A stretch of 64,000 bases of DNA, from NCBI RefSeq assembly GCF_013044515.1, contig NZ_JABEPR010000008.1:1-64000 (forward strand), read 5' to 3'. This DNA is from Sphingomonas sp. ID1715. Lineage in GTDB: Bacteria; Pseudomonadota; Alphaproteobacteria; Sphingomonadales; Sphingomonadaceae. Positions 49,056-58,389 of the stretch are shown piece by piece. Below the pieces are notes generated by a model. It was given only the letters and a program-made list of their open reading frames with translations, searched no databases and had not been told where the DNA came from. A program made the position numbers and the translations under genes. How positions within the stretch are numbered: the stretch's first letter is position 1; the number at the start of each line of letters is the position of its first letter.

Positions 49056-49646
49056 TCAGGGAAGCGCGGCGAATTTCTCGAAGTCGCCGGTAGCGGTGAC
49101 GGTGATGGTGACGGGCCGGTCGGTGCGGTTGCGCCAATACCAGCCATGCGTGCCGTCGAAGGGGGCGCGGAACTTGCCCGATGCGCCCGCCGAGCTGCCT
49201 TTCTCATAGCTGGTATAATCGCCCTCGGCGGCGCCGGTCTGCTCGCCGTGCAGCTCGAACCGTACCTCCGGCCCGTCGGTTGCCCAGCGATAGTCGAACT
49301 CGCCGCCCGCCTTCATGGTCGCCTTGACCTCGCGGCCCTCATTGGGGGCGAGGGTCAGCGTCACCTCGACGGGTTCCCCGGCCTTCAGGGCGGGCGTCGG
49401 CGAGGCGGCGGGCGCCGCGACCGCGGGCGGCGCCGGGGCGGCATGGCTTGCGGCGTCGGCCTGCTTGGTCTCGCCCATCTCGGTCAGCCCGAGCAAGCGG
49501 CCGACGCCGGTGGGATCGACGCCATATTCGGCCGGAAGCACGGTCGTCACGAGGATGACGGCGGCGCCGAACGCGATCAGGGTCGCGCGGTTGAGCTGGC
49601 GCAGGCTCGGCAACTCGCCGATGCCGGGTTGCGGAACTTGGGTCAT
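49056..49646 (-). CDS. membrane-anchored periplasmic protein
   Basis: 196 residues: one N-terminal helix (ATLIAFGAAVILVTTVLPAEYG), an Ala/Pro-rich linker, and a beta-rich domain (EVKATMKAGGEFDYRWATDGPEVRFELHGE ... GTHGWYWRNRTDRPVTITVTATG). The ATG overlaps the HupE stop. I do not know a functional name; the C-terminal part resembles carbohydrate- or ligand-binding beta sandwiches. It is always drawn into this metal cluster only by position, so its function is open. Confidence 0.75.
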   Translation of the reverse strand: MTQVPQPGIGELPSLRQLNRATLIAFGAAVILVTTVLPAEYGVDPTGVGRLLGLTEMGETKQADAASHAAPAPPAVAAPAASPTPALKAGEPVEVTLTLAPNEGREVKATMKAGGEFDYRWATDGPEVRFELHGEQTGAAEGDYTSYEKGSSAGASGKFRAPFDGTHGWYWRNRTDRPVTITVTATGDFEKFAALP

Positions 49647-50362
49647 GATGCGGCTCCTTCCAGAGCATAGCCCGCGAGCTGATAGCCGGTGAGCACGAAG
49701 CCGGCGGTCATCAGCAGGACGTTGGCGGTGAAGGCATGGGCCGAGAAGCTGCGCGTGCGCCGCCAATAGCCCATGACGATAAGGATGGCGGCGAGCGCGA
49801 GGATCTGGCCGATCTCGACGCCGACATTGAACGAGAGGAGATTGACGATCAGGCCGTCCGAGGAGAGCGAGAAGTCTTGCAGCTTGGTCGCCAGGCCGAA
49901 GCCGTGGAACAGGCCGAAGATCAGCACCGCCGCCTTGGTGTTGGGCTGGACGCCGAACCATCGCTGGAACGCGCCGAGATTGTCGAGCGCCTTGTAAACG
50001 ACCGACAGGCCGATGATCGCGTCGACCAGATAGGCGCTGACATGGGTGCCCATGAGGACGCCCGCGATCAGCGTGGTCGAGTGGCCGATGGCGAACAGCG
50101 TCACATAGGCGGCGACATCCTTCATCCGGTAGAGGAAGAAGATGACGCCGAACAGGAACAGCAGGTGATCGTAGCCCGTCACCATATGCTTGGCGCCGAG
50201 ATAGAGGAACGCGCCGATCTGCGGCCCGCTCGTCTGCTCGATATAGCCCTGGTCGCCCTCGGCGACGCCATGCGCGAAAGCCGCGCCGGCGAAGGAGAAG
50301 GCCATCAGGGCAAGGAGGACCGTGCGGCCAAGCGCCGAGGGTCTGGCCCGGAATGGATACAT
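49643..50362 (-). CDS. HupE/UreJ-like membrane permease
   Basis: 239 residues with a signal peptide (FSFAGAAFAHG) and six to seven helices. Family motifs KHMVTGYDHLLFLFGVIFF and AIGHSTTLIAGVL contain conserved histidines. HupE/UreJ proteins of hydrogenase and urease clusters move nickel; members in metal-resistance clusters are less well known. No hydrogenase or urease genes occur here. ATG 50362 follows AGGAAAG. Confidence 0.85.
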   Translation of the reverse strand: MYPFRARPSALGRTVLLALMAFSFAGAAFAHGVAEGDQGYIEQTSGPQIGAFLYLGAKHMVTGYDHLLFLFGVIFFLYRMKDVAAYVTLFAIGHSTTLIAGVLMGTHVSAYLVDAIIGLSVVYKALDNLGAFQRWFGVQPNTKAAVLIFGLFHGFGLATKLQDFSLSSDGLIVNLLSFNVGVEIGQILALAAILIVMGYWRRTRSFSAHAFTANVLLMTAGFVLTGYQLAGYALEGAAS

Positions 50363-50472
50363 GATATGACTTTCCTGGGCGCCGGACGGGCAAGCAGCCC
50401 GCCGGCACATGCCTGGGGAAACGGCGCGGGACAGGCCCGCACCGCGTTCATGCGGCGGTTGCCGCACCAGGC

Positions 50473-50799
50473 TCAGGCGGCGGGCGGTTCGAGCAGCGGC
50501 GCGAGAACGGCCGAAGGCATTTGCGGTTGGTTGTGCGGCCAGTGCCGGGGCGCGCGGCCGAGCCTCGTCGCCGGGACCGGCGCCGCATAAGCGAGCCGGT
50601 CGACGAGCAGATGAACATGGGCGCTGGTTCCGTCCGATTCATGATCGGCATCGGGCGCATCGCTGTGGCTATGGCCATGCTCCGCATGATGATGGTCGGC
50701 CGCGACGACATGATCGTGGCTGATCGACGCCACCGGACCGCCGTGGGAGAAGGCCAGCGTCAGAACGAACAGCAAGGAAAGCAGCCGGACGATCAGCAT
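50473..50799 (-). CDS. small exported His-rich protein
   Basis: 108 residues from ATG 50799: a signal peptide (LLSLLFVLTLAFSHGG), then a dense histidine run (SHDHVVAADHHHAEHGHSHS) and a proline-rich C-terminus (LEPPAA). It resembles the leading proteins of both czc operons in size and plan. It starts the minus-strand set with HupE, the anchored protein and the DUF6488-like protein, so it may be a periplasmic metal buffer for that set. Confidence 0.7.
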   Translation of the reverse strand: MLIVRLLSLLFVLTLAFSHGGPVASISHDHVVAADHHHAEHGHSHSDAPDADHESDGTSAHVHLLVDRLAYAAPVPATRLGRAPRHWPHNQPQMPSAVLAPLLEPPAA

Positions 50800-50952
50800 G
50801 GCAGGGTCGGATGCGGCCTTTCTTTCCGGCGAGACGGGTCGGCACGAATCCTGTGATCCCGCCGAGGCTTCGGCCTTTATCTGCGAATTATTCGCAAAAG
50901 GAAAGCGCAAGCTCACGCGCCCGATGCGGGCCATCCACCGTTACGCGCAACG

Positions 50953-51678
50953 TCAGCTCCGCGCGACTGCTGCCGCTTGCTCATAGCGGCGATCGACGGC
51001 TTCCCAATCGAGGTTCTTGAACCAGGCGTCGATATAGCGTGCGGCTTGTGTGCCATAGTCCATGTGGAAGCTGTGCTCATACATATCGAGCGCCAGCAGC
51101 GGGACACCCGCCGCCGCGCCGTGCATATGATCCCAGGCCCAATGGGTGTGGAGCGAGCGGGTGTGGAGGTTGTAGGCAAGGATCGTCCAGCCCGATCCGC
51201 CCGCAAGGCTCATGCCGGTGCGGCGGAACTCGGCTTCCCATGTAGCGAACGACCCGAACGCGGCGGTAATCGCGTCGCGCACCGCGCCGCCGGCCTGGCC
51301 GTTGCCGCCCAGCCCGTCGAAATAGACCTCGTGCAGCACGACCGAGCCGGTGCGGTGCAGTTCCTCGCGCTTGAGGCCGCCATAGACGACCGGCGGCAGG
51401 TCGGGATCGGCGAGCGCGGCCGCCAGCCGGGTCTCGATCATGTTCAGCGTTCGCACCGAGCCGATATAGTTGTTCTCCCAATGCGATTTGACGAGCCGTT
51501 CCGAGAGCCCGTCGAGCCTAGCGGGATCGAATTTGAGCGGCTTGGGCTGATGCTGGCCGGCAAACGCCGGGGGCGGCGCTGCTCTGGTTTCCTGCGCTTC
51601 GACGCTGTCCATCGCTGCCATTGCCACTGCTCCTATTCCAAGGGCTTTCACCGCCGATCTGCGCGAAATATCCGTCAC
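50953..51678 (-). CDS. chrC: Tat-exported Fe/Mn superoxide dismutase (ChrC)
   Basis: 241 residues. GTG 51678 is chosen because CGGAG precedes it; ATG 51708 without SD is the alternative. The twin-arginine-like signal DISRRSAVKALGIG suggests export. Metal ligands of the Fe/Mn family are seen as His in LVKSHWENNY, His in VVLHEVYFDG, and Asp and His in LALDMYEHSF. It removes superoxide formed during chromate reduction. It follows chrB and chrA as in chrBAC operons. Confidence 0.9.
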   Translation of the reverse strand: MTDISRRSAVKALGIGAVAMAAMDSVEAQETRAAPPPAFAGQHQPKPLKFDPARLDGLSERLVKSHWENNYIGSVRTLNMIETRLAAALADPDLPPVVYGGLKREELHRTGSVVLHEVYFDGLGGNGQAGGAVRDAITAAFGSFATWEAEFRRTGMSLAGGSGWTILAYNLHTRSLHTHWAWDHMHGAAAGVPLLALDMYEHSFHMDYGTQAARYIDAWFKNLDWEAVDRRYEQAAAVARS

Positions 51679-51691
51679 CGGGTTTCTCCGT

Positions 51692-53092
51692 TCATCTGAG
51701 GAGGACATAGGCCGCGCCGAGGCCGGCGCAGGCGAACAGCACCGGGATCATCCCGGCCTTGAACCGGAACACGGCGATCGCGGCGCCCGCCGCCAGCAGC
51801 AGCGCCGGGATGTTGAGCGAAGCCAGGACCGGCACGTCGAAGCGCGCGCCCGCGATCCCGACCTCGCGCACCTCGCCAAACAGCGTGTGGATGGCGAACC
51901 AGAGCGCGAGGTTGAGGATCACGCCGACCACGGCGGCCGTGATCGCACCGAGCGCGCCGGAGAGCGCCCTGTTGCCGCGCAGCGTCTCGACGAAGGGGGC
52001 ACCCGCGAAAATCCACAGGAAGCAAGGCACGAACGTCACCCAGGTCGTGAGGATCGCCCCCAAGGTCGCGGCGACGAGCGGGTGCAAGGAGCCGGATTCG
52101 CGGAACGCCGCAAGGAAGCCGACGAACTGCGTCACCATGATGAGCGGACCCGGCGTGGACTCGGCCAGGCCCAGCCCGTCGAGCATTTCGCCGGGCTTGA
52201 GCCAGCCATAGGTATCGACCGCTTCCTGCGCGACATAGGCCAGCACCGCATAGGCGCCGCCGAAGGTCACGACCGCCATCTGGCTGAAGAAGGTCGCGAT
52301 GCGCGAGAACACGTCATCGGGACCGAGCAGCGCGAGCATCGCCGCGACCGGCGCAAGCCAGAGGACAAGCAGCGCCGCCGTGATCTTGAGCGACCAGGCG
52401 AGGTTGGGGCGGGCATGGTCGGGCAGCCCCTCGCCGAGCGCGGTGTCGCGGTCATGGACCACATTGCCGCCCGCCGCGCCGTGCCCGCCGCCGCCCTTGA
52501 ACGCCGACAAGCCGAGGCGTCCGCCGACATAACCGCCAAGCGCGGCCGCCAGCACGATCAGCGGAAAGGGTGCGTCGAGGAAAAAGATGGCGACGAAGGC
52601 GGCCGCCGCAACGCCGCGCATGACGTTGTTTCTGAGCGCGCGCGAGCCGACCCGGACCACCGCCTGGATCACCACCGCCAGCACCGCGGCCTTGAGGCCG
52701 AAGAACAGCCCCTCGACCAGCGGCGAAGCGCCAAGCAGCACATAGAGGAAGCTCAACGCCAGGATGGCGAGGAAGCCGGGCAGCACGAACAGCGCGCCCG
52801 CGACCAGCCCGCCCTTCGTCTTGTGGAGCAGCCAACCGATATAGGCGGCGAGCTGCTGCGCCTCGGGGCCGGGAAGCAACATGCAATAGTTGAGCGCGTG
52901 CAGGAACCGCTCCTCGCCGATCCAGCGTTTCTCATCGACCAGGATGCGGTGCATCACCGCGATCTGTCCCGCCGGACCGCCGAAGCTCAGCGATGCGATC
53001 CGCGCCCACACCTTGACGGCTTCACCAAAGGGGATGCCGTGATCGTGGGCTGTCTCTGACCGCTCCAGCGGATCGGTGACGGCGACGCTCAC
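51692..53092 (-). CDS. chrA: chromate transporter ChrA
   Basis: 466 residues, two homologous CHR domains: the N-half with SLSFGGPAGQIAVMHRILV and LPGPEAQQLAAYIGW, the C-half with VTFGGAYAVLAYVAQEAV and STPGPLIMVTQFVGFLAA. A His/Gly-rich linker (KGGGGHGAAGG) joins them. It exports chromate using the proton-motive force. GTG 53092 overlaps the chrB stop (GTGA). Confidence 0.94.
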   Translation of the reverse strand: MSVAVTDPLERSETAHDHGIPFGEAVKVWARIASLSFGGPAGQIAVMHRILVDEKRWIGEERFLHALNYCMLLPGPEAQQLAAYIGWLLHKTKGGLVAGALFVLPGFLAILALSFLYVLLGASPLVEGLFFGLKAAVLAVVIQAVVRVGSRALRNNVMRGVAAAAFVAIFFLDAPFPLIVLAAALGGYVGGRLGLSAFKGGGGHGAAGGNVVHDRDTALGEGLPDHARPNLAWSLKITAALLVLWLAPVAAMLALLGPDDVFSRIATFFSQMAVVTFGGAYAVLAYVAQEAVDTYGWLKPGEMLDGLGLAESTPGPLIMVTQFVGFLAAFRESGSLHPLVAATLGAILTTWVTFVPCFLWIFAGAPFVETLRGNRALSGALGAITAAVVGVILNLALWFAIHTLFGEVREVGIAGARFDVPVLASLNIPALLLAAGAAIAVFRFKAGMIPVLFACAGLGAAYVLLR

Positions 53093-54048
53093 CGCTCGGC
53101 CTTCCGGCTGCTGAAATAGGCATGGAACTGGCCGAGCGCGTCGCCGCCGCGCGCGATCCGCTCCAGATCGTCGTCGGTGGACGCGCAGACGCCCGATAGC
53201 ATGGCGCCCAGCCCGGCCGCCTCGGGCCGGTCGAACTTGCCGTCGCCGATGTCCAACTCGTGGATGATCTCCGAAATCGCCACCAGCGCCGCATCGCCGT
53301 CGAGCGCGGCGCGCTGCACCAGCGTCTCGAAGCTGCACCGACCGCCCTCATGGGTGAATTCGGCATCAACCATGTCGAAGCGCAGTTCGCCAGCCTCGGG
53401 CGTATAGCTCTTGCCGTCGATGAACTTGAAGCTGGCCTTCGGGTCGATGAAGCGCCGAATGAGCCAGGCGCAGGCGATACGGTCCACATGGACGCCGCGC
53501 CGCGTGACCCAGACGCGGTTCGCAAGGTCGGAGGGCGCCAGCTCGGGCGGTGCGTCCGTTCGGCTCACATCGGGATGGGCATAGCGCTGCTCGTCCAGCT
53601 CGCGCAGCGCCGCTTCGGCGCCCTGCCGCCCATGCGCGTCGAAGAAGTCGAGCCGGACGATCTCGGCAAGCCGCCGCTGGAGCTTGGCGATGTCCGCGCC
53701 GGAGGCCGGTCCCGTATCGAGCAGATTGCGCGCGGCCTGCGCCAGCTCGTCATAGTCGGCGTCGCGCGCGGCATCGAACAGCGCGCGCAGCTCGGCATCG
53801 CTCTGGCCCTCGATCAGCCGCGCGTCGATCAGCACGGCCTCGCCGCCGCTCGACGTGATCTCGGCGAGCAGGTCGCGGAAGGCGGTTTCCGTCTCCTCGC
53901 GGCGCGGCAGCACATGGACCGCGTTCTTGAGCGGCACGGCGCCCACCGCCTGCAAGCGGCGCCATATCTTCACGCGCAGATAGGGCGGTTTCGCCGGAAG
54001 CTGATGCAGCAGCGCGAGCCAGATGTCGGAGCCGGTTGTGTCGTTCAT
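53089..54048 (-). CDS. chrB: chromate-sensing regulator ChrB
   Basis: 319 residues with the ChrB N-terminal domain (YLRVKIWRRLQAVGAVPLKNAVHVLP, roughly residues 20-150) and the ChrB C-terminal domain (RGVHVDRIACAWLIRRFIDPKASFKFID). ChrB represses the chr promoter and releases it on chromate binding. First gene of chrBAC, divergent from a porin gene with only 29 bases between the starts. Confidence 0.93.
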   Translation of the reverse strand: MNDTTGSDIWLALLHQLPAKPPYLRVKIWRRLQAVGAVPLKNAVHVLPRREETETAFRDLLAEITSSGGEAVLIDARLIEGQSDAELRALFDAARDADYDELAQAARNLLDTGPASGADIAKLQRRLAEIVRLDFFDAHGRQGAEAALRELDEQRYAHPDVSRTDAPPELAPSDLANRVWVTRRGVHVDRIACAWLIRRFIDPKASFKFIDGKSYTPEAGELRFDMVDAEFTHEGGRCSFETLVQRAALDGDAALVAISEIIHELDIGDGKFDRPEAAGLGAMLSGVCASTDDDLERIARGGDALGQFHAYFSSRKAER

Positions 54049-54077
54049 AGTGCATATGTATCATCGTAAGTGATTCT
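54049..54077. promoter_or_regulatory. very short divergent gap between chrB and porin
   Basis: Only 29 bases separate the two ATGs, with CATAG at the left edge mirrored by CTATG at the right and AT-rich sequence between. There is no space for two full promoters plus leaders, so at least one promoter must lie inside the opposite gene. It could also be a ChrB operator. Confidence 0.4.
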
Positions 54078-55451
54078 ATGAAACATCTATATCCCATATC
54101 CGCAACCGCGCTGATTGCAGCCGTCGCGCAACCCGCTTGGGCGCAGCAGCCGCCAGCGCGTGCCGAGGCGCCCCCGCCCGACGATGGCCTCGCGTTCTCG
54201 GGTTCGATCCGCTTGCGCTACGAGGCGATCGACGGCCAGGCCCGGGCCGGGTTCAACACCAGCGACGAACTGGTAAACCTTCGCACCAATATTCTCGCCG
54301 AATACCGCAAAGGCGTTGTCCGCGTCGGGGTCGAGCTGTTCGACAGCCGCGTCTGGGGCGACGATGCGGGAACGCCGGTGACGACAAACGAAGTGAACGT
54401 GCTGGAGCCGGTCCAGGCTTATGTCGCGGCCAACTTCGACGGAGCCTTCGGCCGGGGCACGAAGCTTACGCTCACCGCCGGTCGCATGATGCTCAATCTG
54501 GGCTCGCGGCGGCTCGTGGCCGCGGACGATTATCGCAACACCACCAATGGCTATACCGGGCTTCGCGCCGACATCGCTGCACCGCAGGGGTGGAAGGCGA
54601 CGCTCATCTACACGCTGCCGCCGATCCGTCTGCCTGACGACAATGAGGGCATCCGCGACGCCAGAGTGCGGCTTGATCGGGAGAGCTTCAACCTCGTGCT
54701 CTGGGGTGGTCAAGTCAGCAAGGCCAGAGTGATCGGACCGACAATGGGGGAACTGACCTATTTCCATCTCGGCGAGCGCGACGCGCCGGGTCGCCCGACT
54801 CGAGACCGCGCGCTTGACACCTTCGGCGGGAGAGTCATCGCCGAGCCGCGAAGCGGTGCGTTCGACTACGAGATCGAGGCACTCTATCAGACCGGCCATA
54901 TCAGCGCGTCGCTGGCGCCGACGGCGGCCCGGCAGTCGGTCAGCGCGAGCTTCATCCATGCCGATGTCGGCTACAGCTTCGCTGGACGCTGGAGGCCGCG
55001 CCTCTCGGTCGAGTTCGATCGCGCCAGTGGAGACAAGCCTGGCGGACGCTTCGGCCGGTTCGACACGTTGTTCGGAATGCGACGTGCCGAGCTTGCGCCG
55101 GCCGGTCTCTACAACGCGGTCGGTCGCGCCAACATCGTGACGCCGGGCATCCGGCTTGAAGCAACGCCCAGCAAACGGCTTGACTGGTTCGCGGTCTATC
55201 GCGCGATATGGCTTGCCGCCAACGAAGACAGCTTCTCCACAACCGGCGTGCGCGACGCCTCGAGCAGATCGGGCGATTTTGCCGGCCACCAGATCGAGGC
55301 GCGCGTCCGCTACTGGATCGTGCCCGCGCGGCTCAGGTTCGAGTTCGACGGCCTGCTGCTTGCTAAAGGACGCTTCTTGCGAGACGCGCCCAATGCGCCG
55401 CCGAGACGATGGACGCGCTATGGCTCGTTCAATCTCACCGCGAGCTTCTGA
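54078..55451 (+). CDS. outer-membrane porin of the alginate-export type
   Basis: 457 residues with a signal peptide ending at AWAQQ and a beta-barrel pattern of the Alginate_export family (SGSIRLRYEAIDGQARAGF ... RTNILAEY, TAGRMMLNLGSRRLVAADDYR). The C-terminus ends FNLTASF with a final phenylalanine as needed for barrel assembly. The substrate is unknown. It lies beside the chromate operon, but no known chromate function is attached to this family. Confidence 0.85.
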   Translation: MKHLYPISATALIAAVAQPAWAQQPPARAEAPPPDDGLAFSGSIRLRYEAIDGQARAGFNTSDELVNLRTNILAEYRKGVVRVGVELFDSRVWGDDAGTPVTTNEVNVLEPVQAYVAANFDGAFGRGTKLTLTAGRMMLNLGSRRLVAADDYRNTTNGYTGLRADIAAPQGWKATLIYTLPPIRLPDDNEGIRDARVRLDRESFNLVLWGGQVSKARVIGPTMGELTYFHLGERDAPGRPTRDRALDTFGGRVIAEPRSGAFDYEIEALYQTGHISASLAPTAARQSVSASFIHADVGYSFAGRWRPRLSVEFDRASGDKPGGRFGRFDTLFGMRRAELAPAGLYNAVGRANIVTPGIRLEATPSKRLDWFAVYRAIWLAANEDSFSTTGVRDASSRSGDFAGHQIEARVRYWIVPARLRFEFDGLLLAKGRFLRDAPNAPPRRWTRYGSFNLTASF

Positions 55452-55525
55452 TCATTCAGTTGCCGATTCTGTCGGCGATTCATCTCCATAGCGCCTGCCT
55501 GGACAGACCACATTCTCGCTGCAAT

Positions 55526-56410
55526 CTAGATCAACGACAGCTTCTCGGCTTGGCCAATCACCCGGCGGACACCTTCAGGCGACCACGCCAGTCCACGGCG
55601 CGGCGTTGGCTCTCGCAGATCGCGGGTCAGCCAGGATGCGATATCCCGCAGCGACGAATTCGGATGCGTCTTCAGCCGATCAGCGACGAGGCGCGCGACG
55701 CGCGTGTCAGGCGGCAGCCTTGGTGCCGGCTCGAGGATCGCTGCGTCGGCGTAGCCGGCCTTGACCAGCGTTCGGCAAGCTTTCACGAGCGTCCGCTCGC
55801 TAAACGAACGCACCGCCGGCGTAATGGCGCGGATTTGCCGCAAGACCAGCGCCCAGGGCAAGTGCGGCCGCAGGCGTGCTACCGTGGGCAACCACCGGTG
55901 CCGATCGTTGAGCAGTTCATTGAGATAGCGCTCCTTGAGGCTGTACCGGATGTCGGCGATCGCCGCCGGATCGCGAGAAAGCATCTTCGGGTTTCCGGGC
56001 CGCGCGCCGCGCGCGACAGCTGCCTTGAGGCCTGCCCTGGTCCGTTCGCGGATCAGCGCCCGCTCAAACTCAGCGAAAGCGCCCAGCATCTGGGTCATCA
56101 GCATGCCTTGCGCGCTCGACGTGTCGATGGGATCGTGGATCGAGCGGAAATAGGCCCCCTTCCCCCGCAAGGTCTCGACGATCTCGAGCAGATGCGAGAG
56201 CGACCGGGCCAAGCGGTCGATCCGCACCACCAGCAGCGTGTCGCCGTGCCGCACGCGCTCGAGCGCTCGTGCAAGGTTCGGCCGATCGCGGCTGCCACCG
56301 CTCGCCTTGTCCTCGAGGATCACCGTGCAACCCTCGGCGCGCAAGGCACTGAGCTGCGCGGCGGTGTCCTGTTCGTCGGTCGAGACGCGCGCGTAGCCGA
56401 TCAGGGCCAT
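55526..56410 (-). CDS. serine recombinase with extended C-terminus
   Basis: 294 residues. The resolvase domain carries IGYARVSTDEQDTAAQ, LLVVRIDRLARSLSHLL and EFERALIRERTRAGLKAA. The C-terminal 150 residues are longer than in Tn3 resolvases (about 185) and end with a second HTH-like stretch (LRDIASWLTRDLREP). Similar proteins act as resolvases of plasmids or transposons. No transposase is adjacent. Confidence 0.88.
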   Translation of the reverse strand: MALIGYARVSTDEQDTAAQLSALRAEGCTVILEDKASGGSRDRPNLARALERVRHGDTLLVVRIDRLARSLSHLLEIVETLRGKGAYFRSIHDPIDTSSAQGMLMTQMLGAFAEFERALIRERTRAGLKAAVARGARPGNPKMLSRDPAAIADIRYSLKERYLNELLNDRHRWLPTVARLRPHLPWALVLRQIRAITPAVRSFSERTLVKACRTLVKAGYADAAILEPAPRLPPDTRVARLVADRLKTHPNSSLRDIASWLTRDLREPTPRRGLAWSPEGVRRVIGQAEKLSLI

Positions 56411-56884
56411 TTGTCACATTCCATATAACGGGGTCAAACGACCGGTTGCCCGCGTATGATATAAATTCCTCGCGGTCCTGGCCAGCGTTGAATGGTGCAG
56501 ATCGGCCCGGCATGTTTGGCGCAGCAAGTGCGAGAAGCACGCAATTATGCGGGATTTGCGTCTGTGGCGGCAACCCAGTCCAGTGGTTTGATATCCGGAG
56601 TCCGGCGGTTTGGGATCATCCTGACTCGCTACGCCACGGGATAGGCTGGAGTCCGGTCGTATAGGGAAACCGACATCAGCCGCGCTTGTAGCCCACCTTA
56701 TAAAGAACAATCAAATCTGCTTATGTGATAACTGCAATTATCGCATGTTGATGCTAAAAACCATCAGAGCGGTTGTATAGCAATCTTTCCTTTGCTATAC
56801 ATAGATTATATACGATTGTTTTTACTGGATTTTCTGGCCGTGTCGCATGGGTTTCCTGGCTTCGAGACCACCGAACCGCCCTCG
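56411..56884. other. AT-richer intergenic region
   Basis: No convincing gene lies here. It contains the recombinase leader, a stretch with lower GC than the rest (56690-56830) and a perfect inverted repeat at 56774-56801 in front of the next gene. Confidence 0.5.
56774..56801. promoter_or_regulatory. 10-bp perfect inverted repeat, operator candidate
   Basis: TGTATAGCAA and TTGCTATACA are separated by eight bases, with TATATA-type -10 sequence just after. It precedes the wHTH protein gene by 83 bases from the ATG, which could bind here and control itself. Confidence 0.55.
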
Positions 56885-58027
56885 ATGGCGGATCTCGAGG
56901 CGCTGGGGACAGCCCAGGCGCAAGCGGCCTTCGCGCTCGGTGGGCTCGATGCCGCCCTCACCTGGTGCCCGTCCGACATCCACCCCATCCTCGCTGCGCG
57001 CCTGATCCGCGAGACGCTGATCTCGGCGCTCCGGCAGGAAGGGCATCTCTTCACCGACGCGCGCTTCCATGCCTGGTACGCCGGCCTTATACCCCTTTCC
57101 GACGAACCACTCCAGTTCGCACTCGCCCCCCGCGCGCTCGCGACCACCCTGCTCGCCGAGATGACCCGCAGCCGCTGGGTGCCGCTCATCGACGCGGCAC
57201 TGGGGCTGGAAAAAGCCTGCCTGGCGCTGCGCGACCCTGACAGCGCTGCCGCCGTCGAAACCGCACGGGCCGCGATCGACGAGGCCGCAGCGCTGATCAC
57301 GGCGCTCGAGCCGGCCCCCCTCCCCTTCTCCGCCCTGGCCGCCCTCCACCGGGCCATCGGCCAAAGCCCGCGCTTCGCCCCGGCCGAACGCGCGACCGAG
57401 ACGATCACGCTCGCCACGCGGCAAGTCGTGATCGAGCGCCCTCGCCCGCCCTCCCCGCGCTGGGCGATCGAATGCGCCTTTGGCGCGTATCTGCAAGCCA
57501 CCGGCGCCCATAGCGCGGCGCTGCCGCTCAACGGCCTGATCCGGCTCGATACGGTGCGCGCGGCCGAAGTTGACGACAACCCGGCGCACGCCGCCATCGT
57601 TCACGCCGAAGCGCTGCGCGATGTCCTGAATCATCTCAACCGCCTGGTTGCTGAGGCCCGCGACACGCGCCAACACCTCGCCGAGCGCTACCGCGCGAAA
57701 CGGACGAACTCGCGCGCGCAGCAGCTCTATGGCCTCCTCTCCGGCTTTGGCCCGCTGCGCTCGTCCCAGATCGAGGCCGTGCTCGGCGCGACCCGGCTCG
57801 GGGTCCGGACCATGCTGGCCGCGCTGGCAGACGGAGGCGATCTGGCCGTTGAAACCCTGTCGGGGGTCAAGCTCTATTCGGTCATGCGCGGCAGACCAGC
57901 CGTTGCGCCTACACCGCTGGCCGATGACCCGGTCCGGTTTTCCAGCGAGGCGATTGAGGACTATGATGCCGCCCTCGCCCGGATTGATGCTCTGCTGGCG
58001 CGCTATGACGATCGATCGGACGACTAG
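56885..58027 (+). CDS. unrecognised protein with C-terminal winged HTH
   Basis: 380 residues from ATG 56885; the frame is open back to GTG 56840 and TTG 56792, so the start is uncertain. Mostly helical, with a wHTH-like block near the end (LYGLLSGFGPLRSSQIEAVLGATRLGVRTMLAAL ... GVKLYSVM) and an acidic coiled tail (EDYDAALARIDALLARYDD). The general plan recalls plasmid DUF1612/RHE_PE00001 proteins, whose remnant lies just downstream, but I am not certain. Placed on the plasmid backbone near parA. Confidence 0.7.
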   Translation: MADLEALGTAQAQAAFALGGLDAALTWCPSDIHPILAARLIRETLISALRQEGHLFTDARFHAWYAGLIPLSDEPLQFALAPRALATTLLAEMTRSRWVPLIDAALGLEKACLALRDPDSAAAVETARAAIDEAAALITALEPAPLPFSALAALHRAIGQSPRFAPAERATETITLATRQVVIERPRPPSPRWAIECAFGAYLQATGAHSAALPLNGLIRLDTVRAAEVDDNPAHAAIVHAEALRDVLNHLNRLVAEARDTRQHLAERYRAKRTNSRAQQLYGLLSGFGPLRSSQIEAVLGATRLGVRTMLAALADGGDLAVETLSGVKLYSVMRGRPAVAPTPLADDPVRFSSEAIEDYDAALARIDALLARYDDRSDD

Positions 58028-58389
58028 GCCTGAAAACCGGCAAAAAGTTTGTCCCTGCAAACGCCCCTTACAGCGCCAACACGAGCGTGAAGCAGCCCCG
58101 ACTACGGGAGCACCCCCTAATCGCGCTGTGCGGGCTTCTGAGGACGATTTTGCCAGCCGAGCCCGTCCACCCACGTTCATTTGCCCAGTTTTGCACCAAT
58201 GCGCGGTTCGTCGAGCGATAGAAGCCATAATTGGCTTCAGGCCCCGGGGGGCGACCGATCGGTTCGCCCCGCGCTTCCGCGCGCTGGGTAATGGACATAT
58301 CAGATCGGCGGGAAACCGATGTTCTCCGTTATCGCGTGGAGCAGGCCCCCTCCCCTGCCTGTGCGGGGGTGCGAAGACGTTGCGGTTGA
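58028..58389. other. non-coding stretch
   Basis: No reading frame with coding character, RNA gene or strong repeat is seen between the wHTH gene and the degraded remnant. Confidence 0.4.
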
